The position numbers were made by a program, and so were the translations under genes. Positions 1-12,337 of a stretch of DNA of 64,000 nt are shown in pieces. Numbering within the stretch: the stretch's first letter is position 1; every line of letters starts with the position of its first letter. The stretch is from assembly GCF_000378125.1 (NCBI RefSeq), contig NZ_KB899241.1, positions 1,525,652 to 1,589,651 of the forward strand. Direction: 5' to 3'. The DNA is from Rudaea cellulosilytica DSM 22992 (GTDB lineage Bacteria; Pseudomonadota; Gammaproteobacteria; Xanthomonadales; Rhodanobacteraceae). The notes under the pieces are model-generated. The model saw only the letters and a program-made list of their open reading frames with translations, was not told the origin of the DNA and did no database searches.

Positions 1-2
1 CC

Positions 3-266
3 GCCTCGCCGCGCTCGCGCTGGCGCCGCGCCGCGAGCCGTGTATTTCTGCATGCGGGCCTGCGCCTGACCGCACGCGCGCCGCTCGTGCGTGTCGGCCT
101 GCATCCGGCCGATGCCGATCATGACGAGCTGCTCGCATGCTGGCGCGAAGTGCTGACCGCGCTGCTGGCTGTGCGTCGCGCCGCGACGAAGTCGCAAGCC
201 ATCTCTGCACTCGTCCCTGAGCGCCGAAATCGAAAAGCCGCTGTCCCTGGCGGCATCTCTCAATGA
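3..266 (+). CDS. C-terminal end of a DUF2334/polysaccharide deacetylase-like protein (partial)
   Basis: The frame is open from the window edge to a TGA at 264-266, giving the last 87 residues of a protein that starts outside. The piece contains VRVGLHPADADHDELLACW followed by a leucine-rich stretch and a TKSQA segment. This resembles the C-terminal part of DUF2334-type polysaccharide deacetylases, where an R-x-x-LHP-x-D motif follows the barrel. The stop overlaps the start of the next gene (ATGATG), so the two are probably translated together. The catalytic part is not in view, so function rests on the short tail and on context. Confidence 0.55.
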   Translation, partial: ASPRSRWRRAASRVFLHAGLRLTARAPLVRVGLHPADADHDELLACWREVLTALLAVRRAATKSQAISALVPERRNRKAAVPGGISQ

Positions 267-1285
267 TGCGCCGCGCCGGCACGCTGCTGATCTTCGTCGC
301 GCTCGTCGTCGCGCTCGTTGTGCCGGTCTGGCTCGGCGGCCGGCGTGCCGTGTTCACGAGTTTCGACCTGCCCGTGCACGCATACCTGTACCTGCTCGCG
401 CTCGTGCTGTTCGGCTGGGCGATGCGCGCGGTCAAACAATGGCTGCTGATCGAACGTCTCGGCCTCGCCGTGGGCGCGTGGCGCAATCTCGCGATCTCGC
501 TCGCGATCGATTTCGCCTTCCTCGCCACGCCCGGCGGTGTCGGCGGCTACGCGGCCGGCATCTACTACGTGCGCGCCATCGGCGGCTCGTACGCGCAGGC
601 GGCGGCGATCTCGGCGGCCGACCAGGTACTCGACCTCATGTTCTTCGCGATCGCGATGCCGGTTGCGGCCTTGTGCCTGTCGCAGAGTACCCAGCTGTCG
701 CCGTTGCTCGCCCACGGTGCCGCGTTCGGCGGCATTGGCGCGCTGGCCTTGCTTGTCGTGCTCGTACTCGCGCGGCGCCCGCTCGGCGCATGGTTTTTCG
801 GCAGGCATGGGCCGATCGAGCGTATCGGCTTCCTGCGCCGACGTCGCGATGCACTGCGCGGCTTCGTCAACAACGTGCTCGCGCAGACGCAGATCCTGAT
901 GCAAGGGCCGCCCGCGTATTTCGCGCTTGCCTTCGCCACGACCGCGATGCAGTGGCTTGCGCGCTACGGCGTGCTCTGGCTCATCCTCGCACTGCTCGAC
1001 GCGCAGGTGCCGTTCTCGCTCGCACTGCTGTTGCAAGGCGTCGTGCTGCACGTCGCGCAATGGACCGGAGTGCCGGCCGGTGGCGGCGGCGCGGACCTCG
1101 GTCTCGCCGTGACGCTCGCGCCGTTCGCATCGACCGCCGCGATTGCCAGTGCGCTGCTGCTGTGGCGCATCGCGACGTTGTACCTGAGCCTGATCGCCGG
1201 CATGATCTCGATCGCCGCGCTGCGCTGGCGCAGGCATTCTGCGCAGCCATTTTTAACGCGGATCGGAGCGGATGAACACGGATAA
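263..1285 (+). CDS. Lysylphosphatidylglycerol synthase TM-region/flippase-like membrane protein
   Basis: The 340-residue polytopic protein has about eight hydrophobic segments. It carries the family hallmark near residues 85-105 (FLATPGGVGGYAAGIYYVR) and a second glycine-rich loop (GVPAGGGGADLGL) near 270, as in the UPF0104/LPG_synthase_TM family (PF03706). There is no catalytic aminoacyl-transfer domain, so it is probably a lipid-linked transporter or flippase-like partner of the surrounding glycolipid genes. The start is the first of two adjacent ATGs and overlaps the preceding stop. The last 11 residues and the TAA stop lie in the left arm of the inverted repeat at 1251-1365, so the tail sequence is probably repeat-derived. 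Confidence 0.8.
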   Translation: MMRRAGTLLIFVALVVALVVPVWLGGRRAVFTSFDLPVHAYLYLLALVLFGWAMRAVKQWLLIERLGLAVGAWRNLAISLAIDFAFLATPGGVGGYAAGIYYVRAIGGSYAQAAAISAADQVLDLMFFAIAMPVAALCLSQSTQLSPLLAHGAAFGGIGALALLVVLVLARRPLGAWFFGRHGPIERIGFLRRRRDALRGFVNNVLAQTQILMQGPPAYFALAFATTAMQWLARYGVLWLILALLDAQVPFSLALLLQGVVLHVAQWTGVPAGGGGADLGLAVTLAPFASTAAIASALLLWRIATLYLSLIAGMISIAALRWRRHSAQPFLTRIGADEHG

Positions 1286-1365
1286 GAGCCGATCAAGCCG
1301 GTGAGAAATTTTTCAACGCTCTATCTGCTCTTATCCGTTTTTATCGGCTTTTATCCGCGTTAAAA
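1251..1365. repeat. Inverted repeat with two 39-nt arms
   Basis: Arm 1251-1289 begins TTTTAACGCGGAT and ends ACGGATAAGAGC. Arm 1327-1365 is its reverse complement at 33 of 39 positions without gaps, and 37 bases separate the arms. The left arm holds the stop codon and last residues of the membrane-protein gene; the right arm ends 8 bases before the stop of the convergent glycosyltransferase. GGAT-rich repeats of this kind look like a dispersed intergenic element. It could also serve as a two-way terminator. Confidence 0.8.
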
Positions 1366-1373
1366 AGCTCTTT

Positions 1374-2162
1374 TCACGATGTCGGAAGATCGATCACGAT
1401 CGGCGGCACCGTGCGCGAGCGGCGCAGGTTGCCAAGCATGAAACCGCCGCGCAGCAGGCGTCCGGCGATCATGCGCGTGATCCGGCTGACGTCGCGGAAC
1501 GGCTTGAAATGGCTGGCACGGCGTTCCTCTTCGTAGCTCGCCTTGATCGGCACCGAGACGGTGCGGATACCTCGCGTTGCGCACTCGATCAATATTTCAC
1601 TCTCGAAGACGAAGCCGTCGTGCGGCAGCGCGAGCGCGGTCTCGATCGCGGCGCGCGGGTAGTAGCGCTGACCGCTTTGCGAATCGACGATGCGCTGGCC
1701 GCAGGCCCAGGACACCCAGAAATCGGCTTGCGCGTTGCCGAAGCGGTTCTTGTCCGGCTGCGCGTCCTTGCCGAGCAGGCGCGCGCCGATGACGATATGG
1801 TTTGGATACTCCTTGGCCGCGGCGAGCAGGCGCGGCAGGTCGGCCGCGTCGTGCTGGCCGTCGCCATCCATCGTCAGCACGCCGTCGGCGCCGAGCTTGA
1901 GCGCAAGTTCGAAGCCGTCGCGCAGCGCCATCGCCTTGCCCTGCGGCGCGGCATGGCGAATGCGTTCGAGCGGCAGGTCGGCGACGACCTCGGAGGTGCG
2001 GTCGCTGGAACCGTCGTCGACGAGAATCACCTTGGCGCAATAGCGCAGCGCGGCCGTGAGCACGGCGCGGATCGCGCGCTCCTCGTTCAACGCGGGGATC
2101 ACGACGACGCCGGTCGCTGCCGCTTCCGCGCTCTGCGCTGCCTGAGTTTGCTCCCCGGTCAA
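1374..2162 (-). CDS. Family 2 glycosyltransferase
   Basis: This is a 262-residue GT-A type glycosyltransferase of the DPM/polyprenyl-phosphate class. Visible motifs are VVVIPALNEERAIRAVL, the nucleotide-binding LVDDGSSDRTSE and the metal-site TMDGDGQHD near residue 100. There is no long C-terminal membrane domain. The only available start is TTG, whose TTGA overlaps the TGA of the upstream chain-length-factor-like gene, so coupling is likely. With the ketosynthase genes and the deacetylase and flippase-like proteins it probably modifies a lipid or polyene product. The substrate cannot be read from the sequence. Confidence 0.85.
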   Translation of the reverse strand: MTGEQTQAAQSAEAAATGVVVIPALNEERAIRAVLTAALRYCAKVILVDDGSSDRTSEVVADLPLERIRHAAPQGKAMALRDGFELALKLGADGVLTMDGDGQHDAADLPRLLAAAKEYPNHIVIGARLLGKDAQPDKNRFGNAQADFWVSWACGQRIVDSQSGQRYYPRAAIETALALPHDGFVFESEILIECATRGIRTVSVPIKASYEEERRASHFKPFRDVSRITRMIAGRLLRGGFMLGNLRRSRTVPPIVIDLPTS

Positions 2163-2970
2163 AACGAAATCTCCAGATGCAATGCCGATGCCGGCAAGTC
2201 TTTGTCGGCATGCAGGGCGAAGTCAAACCCCTTGGTCTCCCCCTGCGCCAGCGCGACCAGCAACGGCAGACTTGCGGCTGCCGGATTGCGCGCCTGCAGA
2301 GCGTGCAGCGACGGCGGCAGCGGCGCAAGTTCTGCCGCAGCATGGGCCTGCAGATCCAGGCGCAGCCGCGCGATCTGCTGCGCCGTGGCGGGCGCGAGCA
2401 CGAAGGCGACGGCGAATGGCGCATCGCAGTCGATGAGGGCAGCGAGCGGGCCCGTCGCCGCGATGTCGAATGCGACGTAGAGCACCGGCTTCGCTTCGCT
2501 CGCGGCGATCGTGGCCGCTTCAAGCAGGCCGGCGGCGAACGTGGCGGAACCCGCGCTCAACGCGGTCGACGAGGCCATGCAGGCGCTCGCGATCGTCCAG
2601 TATCCGGCCGGCGCGTTGTGCACGGAATTGTGGAACTTGGTCGGCGACAGTTCGAGCGGCGTGTGCGCGAGCACGGCGCAAAGATAATCGTTGATCGCCA
2701 GGTCGCCGTAGGCCGAAGCGAATACGTTCTGCAGGTCGCGCGGCGCGCGTCCGGCCATCGCGCAGGCCTGTTCGGCCGCGGCGAGCGCGAGCAACACCGA
2801 ATCCGGCGCGCGGCGGCGCTCGTTCGGCGTCAGCGATGCCGGCGCAGGCCGCTCGAACGGTTGCGCGGTGTGCGCGCTTCCGCTGCGCAGCAGCTCGCGC
2901 GCTGCCGCCCAGTCGGGCATGCCCGACGCGCAAACGCCGATGCCTTCGATCGCCAGTTCCAGCGCCGCGC

Positions 2971-2974
<4 letters not shown>
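2159..2974 (-). CDS. Beta-ketoacyl synthase chain-length-factor-like protein
   Basis: The protein has 271 residues when started at the ATG in the ATGA overlap with the ketosynthase stop; an in-frame start 33 nt upstream is less likely. It corresponds only to the N-terminal half of a thiolase-fold ketosynthase. It has SACMASSTALSAG at the nucleophile elbow but no C-terminal domain with the two catalytic histidines. That form is typical of the short chain-length-factor subunits in aryl polyene and xanthomonadin-type clusters, which pair with a full ketosynthase. Placement directly after such a ketosynthase supports a heterodimer. Confidence 0.78.
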
Positions 2975-5238
<2,264 letters not shown>

Positions 5239-5241
<3 letters not shown>

Positions 5242-5277
5242 AGCCTATCCTCAAAGCGCAGTAGCTTTGAGGGCAGG
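5239..5277. repeat. Short copy of the TAG-ended inverted-repeat element; hairpin between convergent genes
   Basis: The sequence begins TAGAGCCTATCCTCAAAGC and holds a 9-bp perfect stem (CCTCAAAGC/GCTTTGAGG) with loop GCAGTA, then GGCAGGATCGGT. On the other strand it reads CTCAAAGCTACTGCGC, matching CTCAAGGCTACTGCGC inside the copy at 53437. It looks like an internally deleted member of the same family. It sits between the hemF stop and the end of the aldehyde dehydrogenase gene and may end transcription both ways, though no T-tract follows. Confidence 0.65.
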
Positions 5278-5282
5278 ATCGG

Positions 5283-6686
5283 TCAGCGCGACAGGAATTT
5301 CAGCACGAAATTCGCCAGTTTCCCGTAGGGCGGTCTTAGCACTTTCATGCTGCTGAAGCGTGCCTGGTAGAGCACGGGTTTCTGCTTGCTGAAGGTGAGG
5401 AAGCCTTCGTGGCCATGATAGTGGCCCATGCCGGACGGGCCGACACCGCCGAACGGCAGCTTCGATTGCGCGATGTGCAGCACCGTGTCGTTGACGGTGA
5501 CCCCGCCGGCGATCGTGCGCTCGAGCACGCGCTCGGTGCGTGCGCGGTCGTGGTCGAAATGGTAGAGCGCGAGCGGGCGCGGACGCGCATTGACGAAATC
5601 GATCGCGGCATCGACCGAATCGACGCTGACGATCGGCAGGATCGGGCCGAAGATCTCGTCCTGCATCAGCGCGAGATGCGCGGGCGGATCGATCACGAGC
5701 GTCGGCGCGAGGACGCGGTTGGCGGCATCGCCCTGGGCGAGTTCGACCACGTTCGCGCCGGCCGCGCGTGCCTCGTCGAGATAGCCGGCAAGGCGCTTGA
5801 ATTGTCCTTCGTTGACGATGCTCGTGTAAGCGGCGTTGGTCGCGAGGTCCGGATAGCGCTGTGCGACGACACGCTGCATTTCGGCAACGAACGGCGCGAC
5901 GCTTTCCTTCGGCATCAACACGTAGTCGGGCGCGATGCAGGTCTGGCCCGCATTGAGTAGCTTGCCCGCCGCGATGCGATCGACCGCGGTCGCGATCGAA
6001 TAACCGGGCGCGAGGATCGCCGGCGACTTGCCGCCGAGTTCCAGCGTCACCGGCGTCAGGTTCTGCGCGGCGGCGAGCATGACCTTGCGCCCGACTGCGG
6101 TCGAGCCGGTGAAGAAAAGATGATCGAACGGCAGCGCGGCGAACGCGGCGGCAACGTCGGCGCCGCCGAGTACGGTCGTGACGCGATCGGTCGGGAAGAC
6201 TTCTTCGAGCAGCGCCTTCAACTCTTCCGACGTGCGCGGCGTGTGCTCGGACGGCTTGAGCATCACGTGGTTGCCCGCGGCGATCGCGGCCGACAGCGGC
6301 AGCAGGGCGAGGTTGACCGGGTAGTTCCACGGCGAAATCACGCCGACCACGCCGAGTGGCTGGTAGCGCACTTCGGTATGCGCGGGCCAGAACAGCCAGT
6401 CGGCCAAGTCACGCTTGCTGCGCATCCAACCGTGCAGGTGGGCGCGGATGTGATCGATGTCGGCGAGCACCGTGAACGCATCGCCGAGGATGCAGTCCGC
6501 GCGCGCGCGCCGGCCGAAGTCGGCGTTCATCGCCGAGATCAACGCTTCCTGGCGTGTTTTGAACGAGCTGCGCAGGCGCTTCAGATCGTCCATGCGCTGC
6601 TGATACGTCGGCACGTTCGCGCGCTGCGCGGCGCGCAGGCGCTCGAGTGTGGCGGCGAGGTCGCTCGTGGTGACGGGCATGTCCAT
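5283..6686 (-). CDS. calB: Coniferyl aldehyde dehydrogenase
   Basis: This is a 467-residue NAD(P)-dependent aldehyde dehydrogenase. The family motifs are present: SPWNYPVNLALLPLSAAIA, FTGSTAVGRKVM, the general base in LELGGKSPAI and the catalytic cysteine in NAGQTCIAPDYVL. The C-terminal PFGGVGPSGMGHYHGHEGF is typical of the short class 3/coniferyl-aldehyde group. It oxidises aromatic or aliphatic aldehydes to acids; the true substrate here is not known. The first ATG is followed two codons later by another. It stands alone, convergent with hemF and divergent from the carbonic anhydrase gene. Confidence 0.88.
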   Translation of the reverse strand: MDMPVTTSDLAATLERLRAAQRANVPTYQQRMDDLKRLRSSFKTRQEALISAMNADFGRRARADCILGDAFTVLADIDHIRAHLHGWMRSKRDLADWLFWPAHTEVRYQPLGVVGVISPWNYPVNLALLPLSAAIAAGNHVMLKPSEHTPRTSEELKALLEEVFPTDRVTTVLGGADVAAAFAALPFDHLFFTGSTAVGRKVMLAAAQNLTPVTLELGGKSPAILAPGYSIATAVDRIAAGKLLNAGQTCIAPDYVLMPKESVAPFVAEMQRVVAQRYPDLATNAAYTSIVNEGQFKRLAGYLDEARAAGANVVELAQGDAANRVLAPTLVIDPPAHLALMQDEIFGPILPIVSVDSVDAAIDFVNARPRPLALYHFDHDRARTERVLERTIAGGVTVNDTVLHIAQSKLPFGGVGPSGMGHYHGHEGFLTFSKQKPVLYQARFSSMKVLRPPYGKLANFVLKFLSR

Positions 6687-6831
6687 GGTCGATCCTGCGA
6701 TTCGGTAGCGTATGGCGGCAGTTTAGCGCCCTCCGCGTGCGGCGACATGGGAGCGACGACGTGCGGGCGGGGGCAAAGCGGCCACGGTGCTACGATGCGC
6801 GCCCGGTACCTGGCACGTGAGAAGGAATCCC

Positions 6832-7374
6832 ATGCACCTGCGCCCCTATCGCGGCCGCCTGCCGCGCCTCGGCGAAAACGCCTACGTCGACCCGGCCGCT
6901 GTGGTCGTCGGCGATGTCGAAATCGGCGCCGATACGTCGATCTGGCCCTTCGTTGCCGCACGCGGCGACGTCAATTTCATTCGCATCGGTGCGCGCAGCA
7001 ACATCCAGGACAACTGCGTGCTGCACGTAACCCATGACGGTCCGTACACGCCGGGCGGCGCGCCGCTGATCATCGGCGAGGATGTCACCGTCGGCCATGG
7101 CGCGATCCTGCATGCGTGCACGATCGAGAACGCCTGCCTGATCGGCATGCACGCGACCGTGCTCGACAACGTGCACGTGCACAAGCACGCAATGATCGGC
7201 GCCGGCGCGGTGGTCTCTCCGGGCAAGATCGTCGGCGAAGGCGAGCTCTGGCTCGGCAATCCCGCGCGCTGCGTGCGCACGCTGACCGACAAGCAGATCG
7301 AGCAGTTGTACTACTCGGCCAAGCACTATGTGCGCTTGAAAGACGAATACCTTGAGGCAGAGCGGAATCGGTAG
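6832..7374 (+). CDS. Gamma-class carbonic anhydrase family protein (YrdA/CaiE-like)
   Basis: The 180-residue left-handed beta-helix protein has hexapeptide repeats throughout. Metal-ligand histidines are visible in VGHGAILHAC and IGMHATVLD, and the C-terminal helix (DKQIEQLYYSAKHYVRL) is usual for the family. The start chosen is the ATG at 6832, preceded by GAAGGAA; an upstream in-frame ATG gives a non-homologous extension. Such proteins bind zinc or iron and may hydrate CO2, but many members have no proven activity. The next small gene begins 5 bases after its stop. Confidence 0.9.
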   Translation: MHLRPYRGRLPRLGENAYVDPAAVVVGDVEIGADTSIWPFVAARGDVNFIRIGARSNIQDNCVLHVTHDGPYTPGGAPLIIGEDVTVGHGAILHACTIENACLIGMHATVLDNVHVHKHAMIGAGAVVSPGKIVGEGELWLGNPARCVRTLTDKQIEQLYYSAKHYVRLKDEYLEAERNR

Positions 7375-7379
7375 GCGCG

Positions 7380-7718
7380 GTGAGCTACGACTATTTCTTC
7401 TTCGCCAAGCCCGGCGACGGCAAAGTGCTTGCGATCGACGCCATCGGTCCGGACCTCCCATCGATCGGCTCGTTGGAGTTCGTGCGCGGTGAAATCAGCC
7501 GCGCGTTTCCCGCCGTACGCTGGGAGCCGCCGCATGGCGAGATACGCGCATGGTTTGGGCTGCAAGGGCCGCCTGAATTTCTGCTGCTGCCCGAAGACGG
7601 GGGGAAACTCTCTTGCTTCAAGGCCGCGTTTATCGAGCGCGAGGAAGTCCTTGCGCTCGCTGCGAGCATGAATCTCGTCGCCTTCGACCCGCAGCGTGGG
7701 GAAATACTCGGGGCCTAA
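7380..7718 (+). CDS. Small uncharacterised protein
   Basis: This is a 112-residue ORF from a GTG that lies 5 bases after the carbonic anhydrase stop. The sequence starts MSYDYFFFAKPGDGKVL and contains an aromatic/proline-rich middle (RWEPPHGEIRAWFGLQGPPEF). It has no signal peptide, membrane segment or cysteine pair. I do not recognise the family. Tight spacing suggests co-transcription with the carbonic anhydrase gene. It is convergent with the YkgJ-like gene, whose stop lies one base beyond this stop. Confidence 0.6.
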   Translation: MSYDYFFFAKPGDGKVLAIDAIGPDLPSIGSLEFVRGEISRAFPAVRWEPPHGEIRAWFGLQGPPEFLLLPEDGGKLSCFKAAFIEREEVLALAASMNLVAFDPQRGEILGA

Positions 7719-7719
7719 A

Positions 7720-7974
7720 TCAAGCGATCGTCAGGCTTTCCAGCCGCGCCAACGTCGCCATCGCCTCGGCCGCGTTTGCGCCGCACATCGCCGGTTCGGG
7801 TCTGAGATTACCGCAGACCGCAGGTCGCTCCGGTTTGCCGAATATCAAGCAGCGGTTGCGCTCATCCAATTGAATGCAGCGTATGCCGGCCGGTTTGCCG
7901 TTTGGCATGCCGGGGATCGGCGAGGAAATGGACGGCGCGATGCAGCAGGCACCGCAGCCGGCGCGACATTCCAT
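7720..7974 (-). CDS. YkgJ-family cysteine-cluster protein
   Basis: This 84-residue protein opens [16 protein letters not shown] and has later cysteines in RCIQL, RCLIFG, AVCGNL and AMCGAN. The CxxCGACC start is the hallmark of the YkgJ/UPF0153 zinc- or iron-cluster family (PF03692). The start is the ATG two bases after the aroE stop, so it is likely the third gene of hemB-aroE-ykgJ and translationally coupled. The biochemical function of the family is not established. Confidence 0.85.
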   Translation of the reverse strand: MECRAGCGACCIAPSISSPIPGMPNGKPAGIRCIQLDERNRCLIFGKPERPAVCGNLRPEPAMCGANAAEAMATLARLESLTIA

Positions 7975-7976
7975 GA

Positions 7977-10042
<2,066 letters not shown>

Positions 10043-10495
10043 ATGCTAGCCCCGATCGTAGTGATGGCGTTGTTGTGCGCCACTGTCCTGTTGTTCGTTG
10101 CGTCAATCAAGCGCATCCCCGAAGGCCAGGCCTATACTCTGCGCCGCGTCGACGGGCATATGCGTACGGTAGGCGCCGGCACCCACCTGGTCCTGCCGCT
10201 GATCGAGCGCGTCGCGCACAAGATCCGCCTGTTCGGCAATGTCGTCGAAGTCGGCGAAATCGCGACCCCGGACCAAGGTGCGCTGCACGGCAAGATCTAC
10301 TACCAGGTGCTCGACGCCGCGCGCGCCGACGCGATCATCGACGAGGTCGGCGTGCGCCTGCGCGAACGCCTGCCCGAGTTGGTCGCCGCGGCCCCGGAGC
10401 GTGACGCCGCCGCGCGTAACCTGCACCTGAAGACCGAGCTGAACCGCAGTCTGCGCGAGCGCGGCCTGCTGGTGACGCGCGTACAACTGGTCTGA
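10043..10495 (+). CDS. Short SPFH/band-7 domain membrane protein
   Basis: This 150-residue protein has one N-terminal membrane segment (about residues 2-20), a short linker (KRIPEGQAYTLRRVDG) and a band-7 core: GTHLVLPLIERVAHKIRLF, then GEIATPDQGALHGKIYYQV. The C-terminus ends soon after the helix that in full-length stomatins continues as a coiled coil, so it is a minimal form. The start follows GAAGAGGGA. A role in membrane microdomains is only inferred. It is separated from rsmG by two hairpins. Confidence 0.75.
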   Translation: MLAPIVVMALLCATVLLFVASIKRIPEGQAYTLRRVDGHMRTVGAGTHLVLPLIERVAHKIRLFGNVVEVGEIATPDQGALHGKIYYQVLDAARADAIIDEVGVRLRERLPELVAAAPERDAAARNLHLKTELNRSLRERGLLVTRVQLV

Positions 10496-10540
10496 CGGAG
10501 CGGATTTTCGCTCCGCCTTGGCCCCAGGAGCGACCGCTCC
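10496..10540. repeat. Two adjacent hairpins sharing GGAGCG
   Basis: Hairpin one (10496-10515) pairs CGGAGCG with CGCTCCG around GATTTT, starting right after the SPFH stop. Hairpin two (10527-10540) pairs GGAGCG with CGCTCC around AC. The first may be a terminator. The shared hexamer suggests a REP-like origin. Confidence 0.55.
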
Positions 10541-10624
10541 AGGTCGCCTGCGCGGTGGAATTTGCCGCGCGCTGCCGCGATACTTGCCGGCCCCGCGCGG
10601 CCGTTCCGCGCCAGACCCGCCCGC

Positions 10625-11275
10625 ATGCCCGCTGCTCCTCCCGCCATTGATCGCCCCTCGCTGCAGGCCCGTCTGCGTGCCGGTGCGGACGAACTTGGCC
10701 TTGCGCTGACGCCCGCGCAGAACGAGCGCCTGATCGACTATCTCGATCTGCTCGTGTGCTGGAACGCGGTCTACAACCTGACCGCGGTGCGCGATCCGGC
10801 GGAAATGGTCACGCGCCATCTGCTCGACTCGTTGGCGATCGCGCCGCTGGTGCGCGGTGCAACCTTGGTCGACCTCGGCACTGGCGCTGGATTGCCCGGC
10901 ATTCCGCTGGCGATCCTGGCACCTGAGCGCAAGGTCACGCTGGCCGACAGCAACGGCAAGAAAACCCGTTTCCTGCGCGAGGCTGTGCGTGTGCTCGGCC
11001 TCGCCAACGCGCGCGTCGAGCAGGCACGCGTCGAGGATCTGCAGGGACAATACGACTGCATCACTGCACGCGCGTTCGCCGCGCTCGGCGATATCCTGAC
11101 CTGGGGTGGCCATCTGCTCGCGCCTGATGGGGTGTGCGTGGCGATGAAGGGCGTAATCGACGAGGAGGAACTGCGCGGTCTACCGTCGGGCTTCCGCATC
11201 GAGGAAATCGTGGCGCTGGCCGTGCCGGGCTTGGGCGCGGCGCGACATGCCGTCATAATTAGGCGTTATCGCTGA
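10625..11275 (+). CDS. rsmG: 16S rRNA (guanine-527-N7)-methyltransferase
   Basis: RsmG methylates G527 of 16S rRNA using S-adenosylmethionine. The 216-residue product starts MPAAPPAIDRPSLQ at 10625. It contains NLTAVRDPAEMVTRHLLDSL, the SAM-binding VDLGTGAGLPGIPLAI, and DSNGKKTRFLREAV. The C-terminus is family-like (GVCVAMKG). The stop overlaps the base of the hairpin at 11265. Location immediately before parA-parB is the classical origin-proximal arrangement, although mnmG is not in this window. Confidence 0.95.
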   Translation: MPAAPPAIDRPSLQARLRAGADELGLALTPAQNERLIDYLDLLVCWNAVYNLTAVRDPAEMVTRHLLDSLAIAPLVRGATLVDLGTGAGLPGIPLAILAPERKVTLADSNGKKTRFLREAVRVLGLANARVEQARVEDLQGQYDCITARAFAALGDILTWGGHLLAPDGVCVAMKGVIDEEELRGLPSGFRIEEIVALAVPGLGAARHAVIIRRYR

Positions 11276-11330
11276 CGGCTACGCCGTAGCGATAACTGTC
11301 GGCGTTCGAGCGGCGGGGCCGCTCAACGCC
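11265..11330. repeat. Two long hairpins between rsmG and parA
   Basis: Hairpin one (11265-11296) pairs GTTATCGCT with AGCGATAAC and, after a bulged G, ACGGC with GCCGT around TAC. It contains the rsmG stop. Hairpin two (11301-11330) pairs GGCGTT and GAGCGGC with GCCGCTC and AACGCC around GGG. Neither is followed by a T-run, so termination may be Rho-assisted or the pair may be a repeat element. Confidence 0.65.
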
Positions 11331-11399
11331 GATGAGCCGAGTATGTGTCGGACAGAAATCCGATCTCACTACCGGCAATGTATCCTTTGGGGTTGGTCG

Positions 11400-12305
11400 A
11401 TGACTCGCATCATTGCGGTAGTGAATCAGAAGGGCGGCGTGGGCAAGACCACGACCGCGGTCAATCTCGCGGCGGCGCTGGCCGAGGCGAAACGCCGCGT
11501 GCTGCTCGTCGATCTCGATCCGCAGGGCAACGCGACGATGGCCTCGGGCATCGACAAGCGCACAGCCAAGCCAACCGGCTGCGAAGTGCTGCTCGACGAG
11601 GCGCCGATCGAGACGGCGATTGTGCCGACGCCGGCCAATTTCGATCTGCTGCCCGGCAGTCGCGACCTGACCGCGGCCGAGATCAAGCTCATGGACATGC
11701 TCGCGCGCGAGTCGCGGCTGAAGGAGCAGCTGGCCAAGCTCGGCCAGCGCTACCACACGATCCTGATCGACTGCCCGCCGTCGCTGCACCTGTTGACGGT
11801 CAATGCGCTGACCGCGGCGGACGGCGTGCTGATCCCGGTGCAGTGCGAGTACTTCGCGCTCGAGGGCCTGACCAGCCTGCTCGACACGGTCAAGGCGGTA
11901 CGTACGCGCTTAAATCCACATCTTGAGATCGACGGCATCCTGCGCACCATGTACGACGTGCGCAACAACCTCGGCAACGACGTCTCCGCCCAGTTGGCCA
12001 AACATTTCGGCGACAAACTGCTGCGTTCGGTGATTCCGCGCAATATCCGCCTGGCCGAAGCGCCGAGCCACGGTCAGCCGATCAACCTTTACGATCGCGA
12101 ATCGCGCGGTGCGATCGCCTATTTCGGTCTTGCCGGTGAACTTTTGCGGCGCGATCGTGCGGCGGCGACCACGGGATCGACGCAGTCCGTGGCGGCTCCA
12201 GCGCCGGTCTCGAGTCCGCCCGCTGCCGCCGTTGGGGAAAAATCCGATGCCGCGCCGGCCGCCGAAGCGCCACCGCCGTCCATCGCCTCGCTGCTCGTGC
12301 GCTAA
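11400..12305 (+). CDS. parA: Chromosome-partitioning ATPase ParA
   Basis: ParA/Soj is a deviant Walker ATPase that moves ParB-parS complexes on the nucleoid. The 301-residue product has the Walker A lysines in NQKGGVGKTTTAVNLA, VDLDPQGNAT, ILIDCPPSLHLLTVNAL and VPVQCEYFALEGL-type elements in order. The last 45 residues are a low-complexity Ala/Pro/Ser tail absent from many homologs. The ATG at 11400 fits the family start (MTRIIAVVNQKGG). parB follows 32 bases later. Confidence 0.96.
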   Translation: MTRIIAVVNQKGGVGKTTTAVNLAAALAEAKRRVLLVDLDPQGNATMASGIDKRTAKPTGCEVLLDEAPIETAIVPTPANFDLLPGSRDLTAAEIKLMDMLARESRLKEQLAKLGQRYHTILIDCPPSLHLLTVNALTAADGVLIPVQCEYFALEGLTSLLDTVKAVRTRLNPHLEIDGILRTMYDVRNNLGNDVSAQLAKHFGDKLLRSVIPRNIRLAEAPSHGQPINLYDRESRGAIAYFGLAGELLRRDRAAATTGSTQSVAAPAPVSSPPAAAVGEKSDAAPAAEAPPPSIASLLVR

Positions 12306-12337
12306 ACTAGCGCACACAGGATTTCCAGAGACACCAC

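Noticed and set aside
260-1237. Long antisense frames opposite nearly every gene
   Set aside because: High GC at third positions keeps reverse frames open. The translations are arginine-rich, lack family motifs and lie fully inside genes with clear homology.
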